Source: Corynebacterium halotolerans YIM 70093 = DSM 44683 (GTDB lineage: Bacteria > Actinomycetota > Actinomycetes > Mycobacteriales > Mycobacteriaceae). Taken from it: 64,000 bases of DNA. Below the pieces are notes generated by a model. The model did not search any database, had not been told where the DNA came from, and worked only from the letters and a program-made list of their open reading frames with translations. The position numbers and the translations under genes are program-made. The stretch spans positions 662,075 to 726,074 of the forward strand of contig NC_020302.1 in assembly GCF_000341345.1 (NCBI RefSeq), written 5' to 3'. Below are positions 10,269-20,036 of this stretch, in pieces (positions within the stretch are counted from its first letter, which is position 1; each line of letters begins with the position of its first letter).

Positions 10269-11519
10269 GTGTCTCACTGCGTGCATGACCCTCTCCGCTC
10301 CATCAGGACCGTCATCCCGACCCGCCGACCCCGGCCCCGGCAGACCGAGATCACCGAGCACCGCCGCATCATCGTCATGGTGGCGCTGGCCCTCGGCGGT
10401 TTCGCCATCGGCACCACCGAATTCGTGTCCATGGGCCTGCTGCCCCTGATCGCCGAGGACTTCGCCATCAGCGAGGACCAGGCCGGGCACATCATCTCCG
10501 CCTACGCCCTCGGCGTGGTCGTCGGCGCGCCCCTGATCACCGCACTGACCGGCCTGATCCCGCGGCGCCGGCTGCTGCTGATCCTCATGGCCGCCTTCAC
10601 CGTCGGGCACGTCCTGTCCATCGTGGCCGACAACTACCCCGTGCTTCTGATCTCCCGCTTCCTCGCCGGCCTGCCGCACGGCGCCTACTTCTCGGTCGCC
10701 GGCCTGTCCGCGGCGTCGATGGCGCCGGCCGGGCAACGCGGCCGGGCCATCGCGTTCGTCGGCATGGGACTGTCCGTGGCGACGGTCGCGGGCGTGCCCG
10801 CCGCGCAGGCCCTCGGCCAGGCCTTCGGCTGGGCGGCGTCGTACATGCTCGTCGCCGTCCTCGGTCTGGTAACGGTCCTCGCCCTGTGGTTCCTCATGCC
10901 GCACATGACGAAGATGAAGCCCACTTCCGTGCTCACCGAACTCGGCGCGCTCACGCGCTCCCAGGTGTGGCTGACGCTGGCCATCGGCACCGTCGGCTTC
11001 GGCGGTATGTTCGCCGTCTACACCTACATCTCCTGGACCATGACCGAGCGTGCCGGGCTGGACATCGGGTGGATGTGGCTGGTGCTCATGGCCTACGGCG
11101 TCGGCTCCGTGGCCGGCAACTGGTTCGGCGGGCGCCTGGCCGACCGCAACCTCGAGTACGGCATCCTCTTCGCACTGGTCATGATCGCCGGCGTGCTCAC
11201 CTCCTTCTACTTCACCTCCGTCAACCCGGTGCTCGGCACAATCAACTTCGCCCTGGTCGGTTTCTTCGGCTCCTCGCTGATCCCGTCCCTGCAGATCCGG
11301 CTGATGGACGTCGCCGGTGACGCCCAGACCCTGGCCGCGGCACTCAACCACTCAGCGCTGAATCTGGCCAACGCCTCCGGCGCCGCCCTGGGCGGGGCCG
11401 TCATCGCGGCCGGTCTCGGTTACTCCGCCCCCGCGCTCGCCGGTGCGGGCCTGGCCGTGGCGGCGATTCTCGTCTGGTTCCCCACAGTGTGGCTGCGTCG
11501 GCGCGCGGCGATAAGGTAG
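10269..11519 (+). CDS. MFS transporter, DHA1 family (drug/metabolite efflux, AraJ/SotB-like)
   Basis: About 416 aa with twelve hydrophobic segments. N-terminal family signature GGFAIGTTEFVSMGLLPLIAEDF and the loop-2/3 motif LIPRRRLLL mark the DHA1 group that exports drugs, sugars or arabinose-like compounds; the substrate cannot be told. The start is uncertain: GTG 10269 has GAGGG seven bases upstream and is used here; GTG 10281 and ATG 10378 are alternatives. It is divergent from the siderophore operon and ends 5 nt before the exonuclease gene. Confidence 0.88.
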   Translation: MSHCVHDPLRSIRTVIPTRRPRPRQTEITEHRRIIVMVALALGGFAIGTTEFVSMGLLPLIAEDFAISEDQAGHIISAYALGVVVGAPLITALTGLIPRRRLLLILMAAFTVGHVLSIVADNYPVLLISRFLAGLPHGAYFSVAGLSAASMAPAGQRGRAIAFVGMGLSVATVAGVPAAQALGQAFGWAASYMLVAVLGLVTVLALWFLMPHMTKMKPTSVLTELGALTRSQVWLTLAIGTVGFGGMFAVYTYISWTMTERAGLDIGWMWLVLMAYGVGSVAGNWFGGRLADRNLEYGILFALVMIAGVLTSFYFTSVNPVLGTINFALVGFFGSSLIPSLQIRLMDVAGDAQTLAAALNHSALNLANASGAALGGAVIAAGLGYSAPALAGAGLAVAAILVWFPTVWLRRRAAIR

Positions 11520-11524
11520 CCCGC

Positions 11525-12424
11525 ATGAGCCTGACCATCACATCCGTCAACGTCAACGGCATCCGCGCGGCCGTCAAGCAGCGCAACGAGGACAACCCGG
11601 GCATGCTCGCCTGGCTGCGGGAGGGCAGCTCCGACGTCGTTCTCCTCCAGGAGGTGCGCGCCAACGCCGCCGAGACCGAGAAGGCGCTCGCCCCCGCGAT
11701 CAAGGCCGGCTGGCACTACGTCGGCGCCCCGGCCGCCGCGAAGGGCCGCGCCGGGGTGGGCATCCTGAGCCGGAGCCCACTGAAGGACGTCCAGATCGGC
11801 TTCGGCTCCTTCCCCGGGTCCGGCCGCTGGATCGAGGGCACCTACGAGGGCGTGCGGGTCGCCTCCCTCTACCTGCCCTCGGGGTCCGCCGGCACCGAGA
11901 AGCAGGACGAGAAGTACCGCTTCCTCGACGAGTTCACCGACGTGCTGGCCGCGCGTTCCGCAGCGTACGAGGAGATGGTCATCGGCGGCGACTGGAATAT
12001 CTGCCACCGCCGGGAGGACCTGAAGAACTGGAAGGGCAACTTCAAGAGCTCCGGTTTCCTGGCCGACGAGCGGGCGTTCATGGACTCCGTCTTCGGCACC
12101 TTCCCCGATGCGGAACCGCAGGACAAACCCGGCCTCGGCGAGTTCTTCGGCGTCGTCGACTACCCGGACCGCCCCCTGCGGGAGGCCACCGGTGACCCGC
12201 AGTGGTTCGACGTGGCCCGCCGCCTCCAGCCGGAGGGTGAGGGCCCCTACACCTGGTGGACCTACCGCGGCCAGGCCTTCAACAACAACGCCGGGTGGCG
12301 CATCGACTACCAGGCCGCGACGAAGGCCATGCTCGACCGCGCCGAGCGCAGCTGGGTCGACCGGGCACCGACCGTCGAGACGCGCTGGTCCGACCACTCG
12401 CCGCTGAACGTCACCTACCGCTGA
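11525..12424 (+). CDS. xthA: Exodeoxyribonuclease III / AP endonuclease
   Basis: 299 aa, EEP nuclease fold. The conserved catalytic stretches are VNVNGIRAA, LLQEVRA (metal-binding Glu), GGDWNICH (Asp/Asn), and the terminal RWSDHSPL (catalytic His). It cuts DNA at abasic sites and degrades 3' ends in base-excision repair. Start ATG 11525 follows AAGGTAG, which overlaps the end of the MFS gene. The next gene starts 10 nt after its stop, so the three genes are probably read together. Confidence 0.95.
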   Translation: MSLTITSVNVNGIRAAVKQRNEDNPGMLAWLREGSSDVVLLQEVRANAAETEKALAPAIKAGWHYVGAPAAAKGRAGVGILSRSPLKDVQIGFGSFPGSGRWIEGTYEGVRVASLYLPSGSAGTEKQDEKYRFLDEFTDVLAARSAAYEEMVIGGDWNICHRREDLKNWKGNFKSSGFLADERAFMDSVFGTFPDAEPQDKPGLGEFFGVVDYPDRPLREATGDPQWFDVARRLQPEGEGPYTWWTYRGQAFNNNAGWRIDYQAATKAMLDRAERSWVDRAPTVETRWSDHSPLNVTYR

Positions 12425-12434
12425 CGGGCCACTG

Positions 12435-13310
12435 ATGGACACCGCACAGTTGATGGCGATCCTGTTCGTCATCGGGATCACGTGTGAGGCCATGACCGCG
12501 GCCCTGTCCGCGGGCCGGCAGAAGATGGACCTGTTCGGCGTCATGGCCCTGGCCGCGCTCACCGGCCTCGGCGGCGGCACCATCCGCGACATCATCCTCG
12601 ACTCCTACCCCCTGACCTGGGTGGAGCAGCCGATCTACCTGCTGATCGTCCTCGGGGCGGCGCTCATCACGGTGTCGCTGTCCTTCCTCATGCACTACTT
12701 CCGGACCCTGTTCCTCGTGCTGGACGCGATCGGCCTGTCGGTGTTCGCGGTGATCGGCACCCGGGTCGCCCTCGAACTCGGGAACGGCTACGTCATCGCC
12801 TGCGTCGCGGCCGTGATCAACGGTGTCTCCGGCGGCGTGTTGCGCGACCTCATGTCCGACCGTGTGCCCCTGGTCTTCTCCAGGGAGCTCTACGCCTCCA
12901 TCGCGGTGCTGGCCACCACCGTGTACATGGGGCTGCTGTGGCTCGGTGTCGACGAGAACATCACGATCGTCGTCACGCTGCTGGCCGCCTTCACCACCCG
13001 ACTCATCGCGATCTACTTCAGGATGGGCCTGCCCGTCTTCGAGTACCGGGGCGCGGATCAGCCGATGGATCCGCGTCTGCGCCTGTCAGTGCAGCTGATG
13101 CGCCGGGGTCTGCGCAAGGCGCGCCGTCGCACGGGGTTCGACGCCGCACGCTACGCCCTGCTCAACCGGCGCCACGATCGACGGGGGCGGCGGGGGCGCC
13201 CGGACAGGAGCGGGGAACGTCGACCGTCGGCGGAGGACAGGCGGCGTGACGAGCCGGGCCGGGAGCAGCGGTGGCCGCCGGGGCCGGATGGGCCGACGGC
13301 TCCCCGGTGA
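12435..13310 (+). CDS. TRIC/UPF0126 family cation channel-like membrane protein
   Basis: 291 aa. The two-fold repeated glycine-rich motifs GLGGGTIRDIIL and GVSGGVLRDLMS and about seven membrane helices identify the trimeric-intracellular-cation-channel-like (YicG/UPF0126) family. A positively charged, disordered Arg-rich tail of about 80 residues (from about residue 210) is added after the last helix; it is much longer than in the minimal family and probably cytoplasmic. Function in bacteria is not established. It lies 10 nt after xthA. Confidence 0.88.
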   Translation: MDTAQLMAILFVIGITCEAMTAALSAGRQKMDLFGVMALAALTGLGGGTIRDIILDSYPLTWVEQPIYLLIVLGAALITVSLSFLMHYFRTLFLVLDAIGLSVFAVIGTRVALELGNGYVIACVAAVINGVSGGVLRDLMSDRVPLVFSRELYASIAVLATTVYMGLLWLGVDENITIVVTLLAAFTTRLIAIYFRMGLPVFEYRGADQPMDPRLRLSVQLMRRGLRKARRRTGFDAARYALLNRRHDRRGRRGRPDRSGERRPSAEDRRRDEPGREQRWPPGPDGPTAPR

Positions 13311-13417
13311 ATCACCCACCTGCTAGGCTCGATGACCGATACTTGTCGGTGTCGTCGGTGTCCCCGTGCCCTCGGTGTCACTGACCGTCCCTGAACCTTC
13401 GTAGAAGTGGAATGAAC

Positions 13418-13612
13418 ATGCGCGCACTCATCCTGTTTATCCTCGGAGCACTCGTCTTCGCCGGCGGCTTCTTCTGGGCCGCCGAGGCGGGCCACTCTGT
13501 CATGGCGCTCCCCGCCGCCATCGTGCTGGCCATCGGCACCGCCCTGTTCTTCTCCGGCTGGGCGGTCATGCTCGACATCCACTCGCCGACCTCCAAGAAG
13601 CTCGGCAAGTAG
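13418..13612 (+). CDS. Small two-helix membrane protein, unknown function
   Basis: 64 aa: two hydrophobic segments (about residues 3-22 and 29-49) and a short charged tail ending KKLGK. ATG 13418 has GAAGTGG seven bases upstream; an ATG at 13412 is too close to that site. I do not recognise a characterised family; a small conserved corynebacterial membrane protein is the best description. Confidence 0.7.
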   Translation: MRALILFILGALVFAGGFFWAAEAGHSVMALPAAIVLAIGTALFFSGWAVMLDIHSPTSKKLGK

Positions 13613-13773
13613 GTCACCGGGGCCCTCGGGCCACCGACAGGCACGGTTTTCCCACCCGCATCCGGCAGGTCCGGATGCGGGTTCCGTCGTCCCGGGGGCT
13701 GTCCGTTCCCCCGGTTGGTCATGGAAAATGTGCTGTCCGCCGTCTTCCTCCTGCTCGAAGCCGGGCCACCGGC

Positions 13774-13920
13774 CGGTGGGCGGCAGCGGACGTCGTCCCG
13801 GCGCGCAACGGCATCAAACGCTTCCGGAGCCCGGAGGTGGGCTGGCTCAACCTGCACTTCGAGACGATGGACCTCACCAGCGGACCGGGGGTGGTCGTCC
13901 GCGTCCACCAGCCGGCAGGT
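13774..13920 (+). pseudogene. Remnant of an MmyB-like (XRE family) transcription regulator, C-terminus only
   Basis: Read in frame from 13774, the peptide RWAAADVVPARNGIKRF, then RSPEVGWLNLHFETMDL, resembles the C-terminal end of the MmyB-type ligand-binding domain found behind XRE helix-turn-helix regulators (typical pattern: W-A-A-D-V, K-x-F-x-H/S-PEVG-x-L-x-L-x-Y/F-E). No helix-turn-helix or start codon precedes it. It lies in a 393-bp stretch (13613-14005) that otherwise holds only the ribosome site of the next gene. I read it as the tail of a deleted regulator gene. Confidence 0.55.
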
Positions 13921-14005
13921 TTCCCGCCGATTTTCCCACCGGAGACCTCGCGGGATCGGGGCACGGCTCGTATGGTGGAGGCAGGACAACCTCCAGGAGG
14001 TGACC

Positions 14006-14308
14006 ATGTCCCGGCTGATCTTCCGCCTGACCGCCGAAGGTGTGCTCGGCGGCGTGTTCCTGCTGTTCGGAATCTGGTACGTCGGCTACCGCGACACCGC
14101 GCCCTTCAGTGACACCGTCCCCGCCTATGTGGGGTGGATCCTCATCGTGATCGCCGCGCTGCTGTTCGGGCACGTGGCCATCGCCGCGGCACTCGGAAAG
14201 CTGAGGACCCCGCCCGACGCGGGCGTCGGCTTCCGTGTCCCGGGCACACCCCCGCGCGGCGAGGGGGGAGACGACCCCCGGAACACCCGGCCCGCCGGCG
14301 ACACCTGA
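14006..14308 (+). CDS. Small two-helix membrane protein, unknown function
   Basis: 100 aa starting at ATG 14006 after an excellent CAGGAGGTGACC site. Two hydrophobic segments (about residues 10-25 and 38-58) are joined by a short loop and followed by a polar Gly/Pro/Arg/Asp-rich tail of about 35 residues. The longer in-frame reading from 13715 is rejected because it crosses the regulator remnant and lacks a ribosome site. No family recognised. Confidence 0.65.
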   Translation: MSRLIFRLTAEGVLGGVFLLFGIWYVGYRDTAPFSDTVPAYVGWILIVIAALLFGHVAIAAALGKLRTPPDAGVGFRVPGTPPRGEGGDDPRNTRPAGDT

Positions 14309-14394
14309 CCGTTCCCGGCCGGTGTGACCCCGAATTCCTCCCCTGCCGGAGGGAGCGCGTGCCCTCCGGTACGGGAGCCCGGTCGCGGGGATAG

Positions 14395-15438
<1,044 letters not shown>

Positions 15439-15546
15439 CCGGGGCGCTCCGGCGTCCAGCCTGTGACGAGTCCCACAGGATGCGCCTGTGCCGGGTTATC
15501 CTTACGGTTGAGTAGCAGCAGACGCACGCAACCGGAAGGAACCGCC

Positions 15547-16629
15547 GTGGCCACCAGAACCCAGCCCGACCGGCGCCATACCGATGAGTTCGGTATCGAG
15601 CGAGCCCATCCCGATGACCCGGGCGCAGTAGACAGGATCCGCGAGCGGTCCGAGTGGATCGACCACCTGATGCGGATGCAGGAGCGGTACTCCTCGATGG
15701 GAGGCAACCAGTACTCCGCGGGCATCACCTACTTCTCGGTGCTGGCGATCTTCCCGATCCTCATGCTCGTCGTCGCGGCGGTGTCCGCCGTGCTGGCCAA
15801 CAGCCCGGACGTCCTCGACCAGGTCCAGACCCAGATCACGGAGAGCGTTGACGGTGAGCTGGGCACCATCATCAACGACATCCTGGTCACGGCCATCGAG
15901 CAGCGCGGTGCGGTGGCCGGCATCGGTGCCATCACCGCCCTGTGGTCCGGGCTCGGCTGGATGAACAACCTGCGCTACGGGGTATCCAAGATGTGGAAGG
16001 TCGACCCGACCGACGTGGGCAACTTCTTCACCAAGAAGCTCGCCGACCTCCTCGGGCTGATCGGTCTCATCCTCGCCCTCGTCGTCGCCTTCGGCATCAC
16101 GGCGATCGGCGCCTCCGGGCTGACGGAGAACCTGCTCCAGCTGGTCGGCCTCGGCGACATCCCGGGCATCCAGTGGATCACCTACGGCGTGGCCCTGCTC
16201 GTCGGCGTGCTCGCCAACTTCCTGGTCATGGCCTGGCTGGTGTTCTACCTGCCGCGCACCAAGGTGCCGCGGCGCTCCGGCCTGATCGCGGCGCTGATCG
16301 GTGCGATCGCCTTCGAGGTGATCAAGCAGCTCGGCTCCCTGTTCGCCTCCAATGCGCTGTCCAACCCGGCGGGTGCGACCTTCGGCCCCATCATCGGTCT
16401 GCTGGTCGTGCTGTACCTCGTCTGGCGCCTGGTGCTCTACATCTCCGCCTGGGCCGCCACCACCGAGGAGTCCATGCAGGAAGCCGACGTCGCCGTGCCG
16501 GATCCGGCCGTCATCCGCGTGCGCACCGAGGTCAACCAGGGCCCCGGCGCCGGCCTCACCCTGGGCGCGGGAGCCGCCCTCGGCGCCCTCGGCGCGGGTG
16601 CGCTCGCCCTGTTGAGCCGCAGGAAGTAG
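15547..16629 (+). CDS. YihY/YhjD family inner-membrane protein
   Basis: 360 aa from GTG 15547, preceded by AAGGA. The UPF0761 (YihY, formerly called RNase BN-like) domain covers about residues 60-310: about six helices, with YSAGITYFSVLAIFPILM, the GVSKMWKV turn and FLVMAWLVFYLPRTKVP typical of the family. An Ala/Gly-rich hydrophobic tail ends LLSRRK. In C. glutamicum the same gene follows trpS (from memory). A transport or envelope role is likely but the substrate is unknown; RNase activity should not be assumed. Confidence 0.88.
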   Translation: MATRTQPDRRHTDEFGIERAHPDDPGAVDRIRERSEWIDHLMRMQERYSSMGGNQYSAGITYFSVLAIFPILMLVVAAVSAVLANSPDVLDQVQTQITESVDGELGTIINDILVTAIEQRGAVAGIGAITALWSGLGWMNNLRYGVSKMWKVDPTDVGNFFTKKLADLLGLIGLILALVVAFGITAIGASGLTENLLQLVGLGDIPGIQWITYGVALLVGVLANFLVMAWLVFYLPRTKVPRRSGLIAALIGAIAFEVIKQLGSLFASNALSNPAGATFGPIIGLLVVLYLVWRLVLYISAWAATTEESMQEADVAVPDPAVIRVRTEVNQGPGAGLTLGAGAALGALGAGALALLSRRK

Positions 16630-16774
16630 CCGCGGCCGAACGTACGCCGCCGACCCGGGCGGGCGTCGGGAAGCGGGTGGTGGTCAGGGAAAAATCGGGG
16701 CCTTCCCCGATACCCGCGGTCACTGCGGGAACCTATCCTGAAGGGGAACGAACACCACAGGAAGGCAACTGAAG

Positions 16775-17659
16775 ATGACCCCCACCCCCGATCTCTATCA
16801 GCTCTACGGGCTCGACCGGTCGCAGTCCAGCGAGGGCATCGCCATCCTGCTCTCCGGTAGGGACGCCACCCTGGAGAACCAGGGCGTGCCCGCCGACGCC
16901 CCGCAACGACAGCAGGTGCAGGTGGCCTACGCGGTCCTGAAGTCCGAGGGGCCCCGTGCCATCTACGACGAGGCCCTGGCCTCCGGTCGGCCCCTGGCGT
17001 GGCACGAACTGGAGTACCTCGGCAACTTCGGTTCACTGCCCGCGCCCACCGCTCAGCCGGGCCCGGGCCCCACACAGTTCCCGCAGCCGAACCCCTTCGC
17101 CCCGCCGGTCGACACCCGGCAGCAGTCCCCGTATCAGCAGGCCGTGCCGGGGTACGGGGCCGGCGTCCCCTTCCACACGCCCGCCCCGTACCCAGCCTAC
17201 GGCGGTTCCCACCCATCGGGGGCCTACGGCGGGACGGCCGGTGCGGAGGACCGCCCGACGGCCGGCCTGCGGCTGGGGATGATGCTGCTCGACTCGCTCG
17301 CCGCCGGCACCATCGCCGCCGGCGGTTCGCTGTTCTTCTTCAACGATGCCCTGGCCGCGATCGCGATTCCGCTCATCGGGCTGGCCTACTTCATCGGCCT
17401 GGAATCCTACACGGGAGCGACCCCGGTCAAGCACCTCTTCGGCTACGAGGTCCGGGACGCCACCACCGGCGGCAAGCTGGAGCTGACGCAGTCGGCGAAG
17501 CGCAACTGGTGGCGAATCGTCAACCTCATCCCGTTCATCGGCTCGATCGTCGCCTTCATCGGCATGATCGTCATCGGCGGCTCGATCAACCCCTCGAACG
17601 GGAACATCGGCGTCCACGACCGCTGGGTCGGCGCCGAGGTCGTCCGGAAGCGGCGGTGA
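16775..17659 (+). CDS. RDD-family membrane protein with degenerate J-domain-like N-terminus
   Basis: 294 aa from ATG 16775 (AGGAAGG upstream). Residues 1-75 look like a worn J-domain (LYQLYGL, VQVAYAVLKSEGPRAIYDEAL) but lack the HPD tripeptide needed to stimulate DnaK. Residues 90-155 are Pro/Gln/Tyr/Gly-rich and disordered. The C-terminal half is an RDD domain: DRPTAGLRLGMMLLDSL, two membrane helices, GATPVKHLFGYEV and a final DRWVGAEVV. RDD proteins are membrane proteins of mostly unknown role, some linked to ion or solute transport. Confidence 0.82.
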   Translation: MTPTPDLYQLYGLDRSQSSEGIAILLSGRDATLENQGVPADAPQRQQVQVAYAVLKSEGPRAIYDEALASGRPLAWHELEYLGNFGSLPAPTAQPGPGPTQFPQPNPFAPPVDTRQQSPYQQAVPGYGAGVPFHTPAPYPAYGGSHPSGAYGGTAGAEDRPTAGLRLGMMLLDSLAAGTIAAGGSLFFFNDALAAIAIPLIGLAYFIGLESYTGATPVKHLFGYEVRDATTGGKLELTQSAKRNWWRIVNLIPFIGSIVAFIGMIVIGGSINPSNGNIGVHDRWVGAEVVRKRR

Positions 17660-17704
17660 CTGCGGCGGGATCAGCCGCCCGGACCTGCGGCTACCATGGG
17701 GCCC

Positions 17705-18709
17705 ATGCATGACGCACCCCAGATCAGTCCCGAGCACAAGCACGTCACCCGTGACGTCGTCGCCCAGCTGCCCAAGGTCCTTCTCCACGACCACCTCGAG
17801 AGCGGCCTGCGCGGCCTCAAGGGGGATCCCGCCGCGGCCATCGCCGCGCTGCAGTCGCCCGAGGCCGTCGAACAGGCCGTGCGTGAGGCCTGCGAGGACC
17901 TGCTCGCCGACGGCGTCGTCTACGCGGAGCTGCGCATCTCCCCGGAGCTCTACACCGAACAGGGGATGACGATGCGCCGGGCCGTCGACGCCGCGGTGGC
18001 CGGGCTCGACGTCCCCGGTATCGACGCCCGCCTCATCCTCACCGCCATGCGCCACCTCGACGCGGTGGCCGAGGTCGCGCAGCTGACCGTGGACACCTAC
18101 GGCGGCGCGGACGGCCCGATCGTCGGCTTCGATCTCGCCGGCCCCGAGGAGGGGAATGCGCTGTCGGAACACGCGGAGGCGCTGCGGCTGCTGCGCGAGA
18201 ACTGGATCCCGACCACCCTGCACGCCGGCTCGCAGGCCGGGGTGGAGTCGATCGCCGAGGCGGTGCAGCTCGGGGCCGTGCGGCTGGGGCACGGGGTGCG
18301 CGTCTTCGACGACTTCGGCGTCGACCTCGAGGGCATCCGGCCGGGACAGGTCTCCTCCTGGATCCGGGACCGGCACATCGCCCTCGAGCTGTGCCCGTCC
18401 ATGGAGGTGAGGATGGGCGTGTCCGAGCAGCTGGCCGACCACCCGCTGGTCCTGCTGCAGCAGCTCGGTTTCACGTGCACCGTCAACACGGGCGACCGCT
18501 CGGAACGCACGCTGACGGACGAGTTCATGGACCTGGTGGACACCTTCGACTACGGGCTCGAGGAACTGTTCGACATCACCCTCAAGGCGATCCAGAACTC
18601 CTTCTGTGACGAGGAGACCCGCCAGCGCATCCTGGAGACGCAGATCCTGCCCGCCTACGAGGAACTGGCGGACGACGAGCTCACGGAACCGGGGGAGGGC
18701 GCGGAGTAG
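17705..18709 (+). CDS. add: Adenosine deaminase homologue with altered active site
   Basis: 334 aa, amidohydrolase (ADA) fold similar to actinobacterial Add: PKVLLHDHLESGLRG (first metal-binding HxH), GVVYAELRISPE, GFDLAGPEEGN, RLGHGVRVFDD. Two key sites differ from active family members: the catalytic Glu of HAGE is Ser in LHAGSQAG, and the metal-binding Asp motif usually written NTD(D/N) reads NTGDRS. SN of the CPxSN loop is also changed (CPSMEV). Adenosine deamination is therefore doubtful. The start is ambiguous between ATG 17696 and 17705; neither has a strong ribosome site. A repeat patch follows the stop. Confidence 0.8.
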   Translation: MHDAPQISPEHKHVTRDVVAQLPKVLLHDHLESGLRGLKGDPAAAIAALQSPEAVEQAVREACEDLLADGVVYAELRISPELYTEQGMTMRRAVDAAVAGLDVPGIDARLILTAMRHLDAVAEVAQLTVDTYGGADGPIVGFDLAGPEEGNALSEHAEALRLLRENWIPTTLHAGSQAGVESIAEAVQLGAVRLGHGVRVFDDFGVDLEGIRPGQVSSWIRDRHIALELCPSMEVRMGVSEQLADHPLVLLQQLGFTCTVNTGDRSERTLTDEFMDLVDTFDYGLEELFDITLKAIQNSFCDEETRQRILETQILPAYEELADDELTEPGEGAE

Positions 18710-18712
18710 GGG

Positions 18713-18764
18713 CGCGGGTTGGGGAACGGGTTGGGGCGCGGGTTGGGGCGCGGGTTGGGGCGCG
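18713..18764. repeat. Tandem 12-bp repeat, four units
   Basis: The unit CGCGGGTTGGGG repeats head to tail at 18713, 18725 (variant, AACGGGTTGGGG), 18737 and 18749, and decays at 18761. It begins just after the add-like stop codon and encodes nothing. A small GC-rich minisatellite. Confidence 0.9.
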
Positions 18765-18795
18765 ATTGAACTGCCTGGTTTCTCGTCCTGGCCAC

Positions 18796-18936
18796 GATCA
18801 CCTCGCCGAGACCACCTGCCCGAAAGGACTTCACCGAGATCAGGTGGTGATCTCGGTGAGGCGAGGGCCTCCCGACCGAGATCACCTACGCCTCTCGGTG
18901 AAGCGGTCTCGGCGAGGTGATCTCGGTGAAGCGGTC
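18796..18936. repeat. Cluster of inverted and direct repeats with core ATCTCGGTGA
   Basis: Three exact relations are visible. An 18-bp inverted repeat pairs 18796-18813 with 18905-18922. A 12-bp perfect hairpin pairs 18831-18842 with 18848-18859 (loop of 5). A 16-bp direct repeat TCTCGGTGAAGCGGTC occurs at 18893 and 18921. A further copy of ACCGAGATCACCT is at 18875. No T-run follows, so it is not a simple terminator. The 370-bp interval 18710-19079 holds only this, the 12-bp tandem repeat, and the upstream region of the next gene. Confidence 0.85.
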
Positions 18937-19079
18937 CGACACCGACCAACACCACGTCCCGGTCCCGAGCGCAACTGCACGCCTTCGTCGTCTGTGGATA
19001 AGTCGGGTCATCCACAGATTCAACCGTTCTCGCCACGGGCCGCCTGGCACACCAGAGGCGATCGGGCGACACTGTCGCC

Positions 19080-20036
19080 ATGAAGAACTGGGGAAAGCAC
19101 TTCGGGCTCGTGGAAATCAGGAAGAGGAACTCCCAGGAGGCCTGGGACAACGCGAGAGACCACACATTGATCTCGGGGGAAGTGGCCATCAGGACGGAAC
19201 AGTTCTCGGCACTGCCCCCGTGGGAGAAGGCCACCGCCCGGGCGGCGGCAGTGGGATTGACGGTGGACACCGCGGTGGTGGCCGGGAAATCAGCTGCCCG
19301 CCTCTGGGGGATCGAGGTCCTGGGATGGGACCAGGTGGTGGAACTGATGCATATCGACGGAAAGCAGGCCCAGGCCAGAAGTAGCTGGCAACCTGGCGTG
19401 CACTACCGCTACTGCCATCTCAGCCGTGCCGAGATCCGGGAGGAACACGGCCTGCGGGTCACCGACCTCGCCCGCACCCTGCGCGACATCGCCCGTTATC
19501 ACGGGGTGATGGACGGGTTGGTCGCCGTCGACTCGGTGCGCAAGAAGTGGCCCGAGTGGACGAAGCATGCGCTCCACGAGGAACTGACCCGCGGCCGCCC
19601 CTATCCCGGAATCAGGACAGTGCGGCAGGTCATCGAGTGGTCGATACCCAATTCGGGCAGCGCGCTCGAGTCAAGGGCGCGGTTTCTTCTGCTGGTGGCA
19701 CAGCTCCCGCAGGTGGAGTCGATCCAGGCGCAGGTCCGCTTCTCCTATGAGGGGGGCTACTTCGAGGTGGATCTGCTGATCAACGGATGGTTGATCATCG
19801 AGGTCGACGGCGAGATCAAGTACGACGGGCACACTTTCGGGAAGAAGACCGACGAGGTCGTCCGAGACGAGCGGGGCCGCGAGAAGTACCTGCAGAACCT
19901 CGGGAAGGTGGTGCTCCGGGTCGGTCACCGGGACCTGCTCCCGCCGCCCGACGGAGGACCGTGCCGGCTCATCCGGCTGGTGGTCAACGCCTTCGAGAAC
20001 TACGCCGCGCCGGTCAGAACTTCGAGAAGCGCTTGA
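19080..20036 (+). CDS. DUF559-like protein with PD-(D/E)XK-type nuclease fold
   Basis: 318 aa. The C-terminal part (about residues 200-300) carries SALESRARFLLL, FEVDLLINGWLIIEVDGEIKYD and EKYLQNLGKVVLRV, the Glu...Asp...Glu-x-Asp-Gly pattern of DUF559/Vsr-like endonuclease-fold proteins. The N-terminal 200 residues resemble the AbiEi-like/transcription-factor-like region common in actinobacterial members of this family (LRVTDLARTLRDIARYHG). Function unknown; a solitary member with no partner gene beside it. Its 3' end overlaps the convergent gene by 23 bp, and its upstream region is the repeat cluster. Confidence 0.72.
   Translation: MKNWGKHFGLVEIRKRNSQEAWDNARDHTLISGEVAIRTEQFSALPPWEKATARAAAVGLTVDTAVVAGKSAARLWGIEVLGWDQVVELMHIDGKQAQARSSWQPGVHYRYCHLSRAEIREEHGLRVTDLARTLRDIARYHGVMDGLVAVDSVRKKWPEWTKHALHEELTRGRPYPGIRTVRQVIEWSIPNSGSALESRARFLLLVAQLPQVESIQAQVRFSYEGGYFEVDLLINGWLIIEVDGEIKYDGHTFGKKTDEVVRDERGREKYLQNLGKVVLRVGHRDLLPPPDGGPCRLIRLVVNAFENYAAPVRTSRSA

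Noticed and set aside
13715..14005. N-terminal extension of the small membrane protein starting at 14006
   Set aside because: It crosses the regulator remnant in another frame, has no ribosome site, and ATG 14006 has an excellent one.
18713..18764. Possible CRISPR array
   Set aside because: The 12-bp units are head to tail without spacers, and no cas genes are present.
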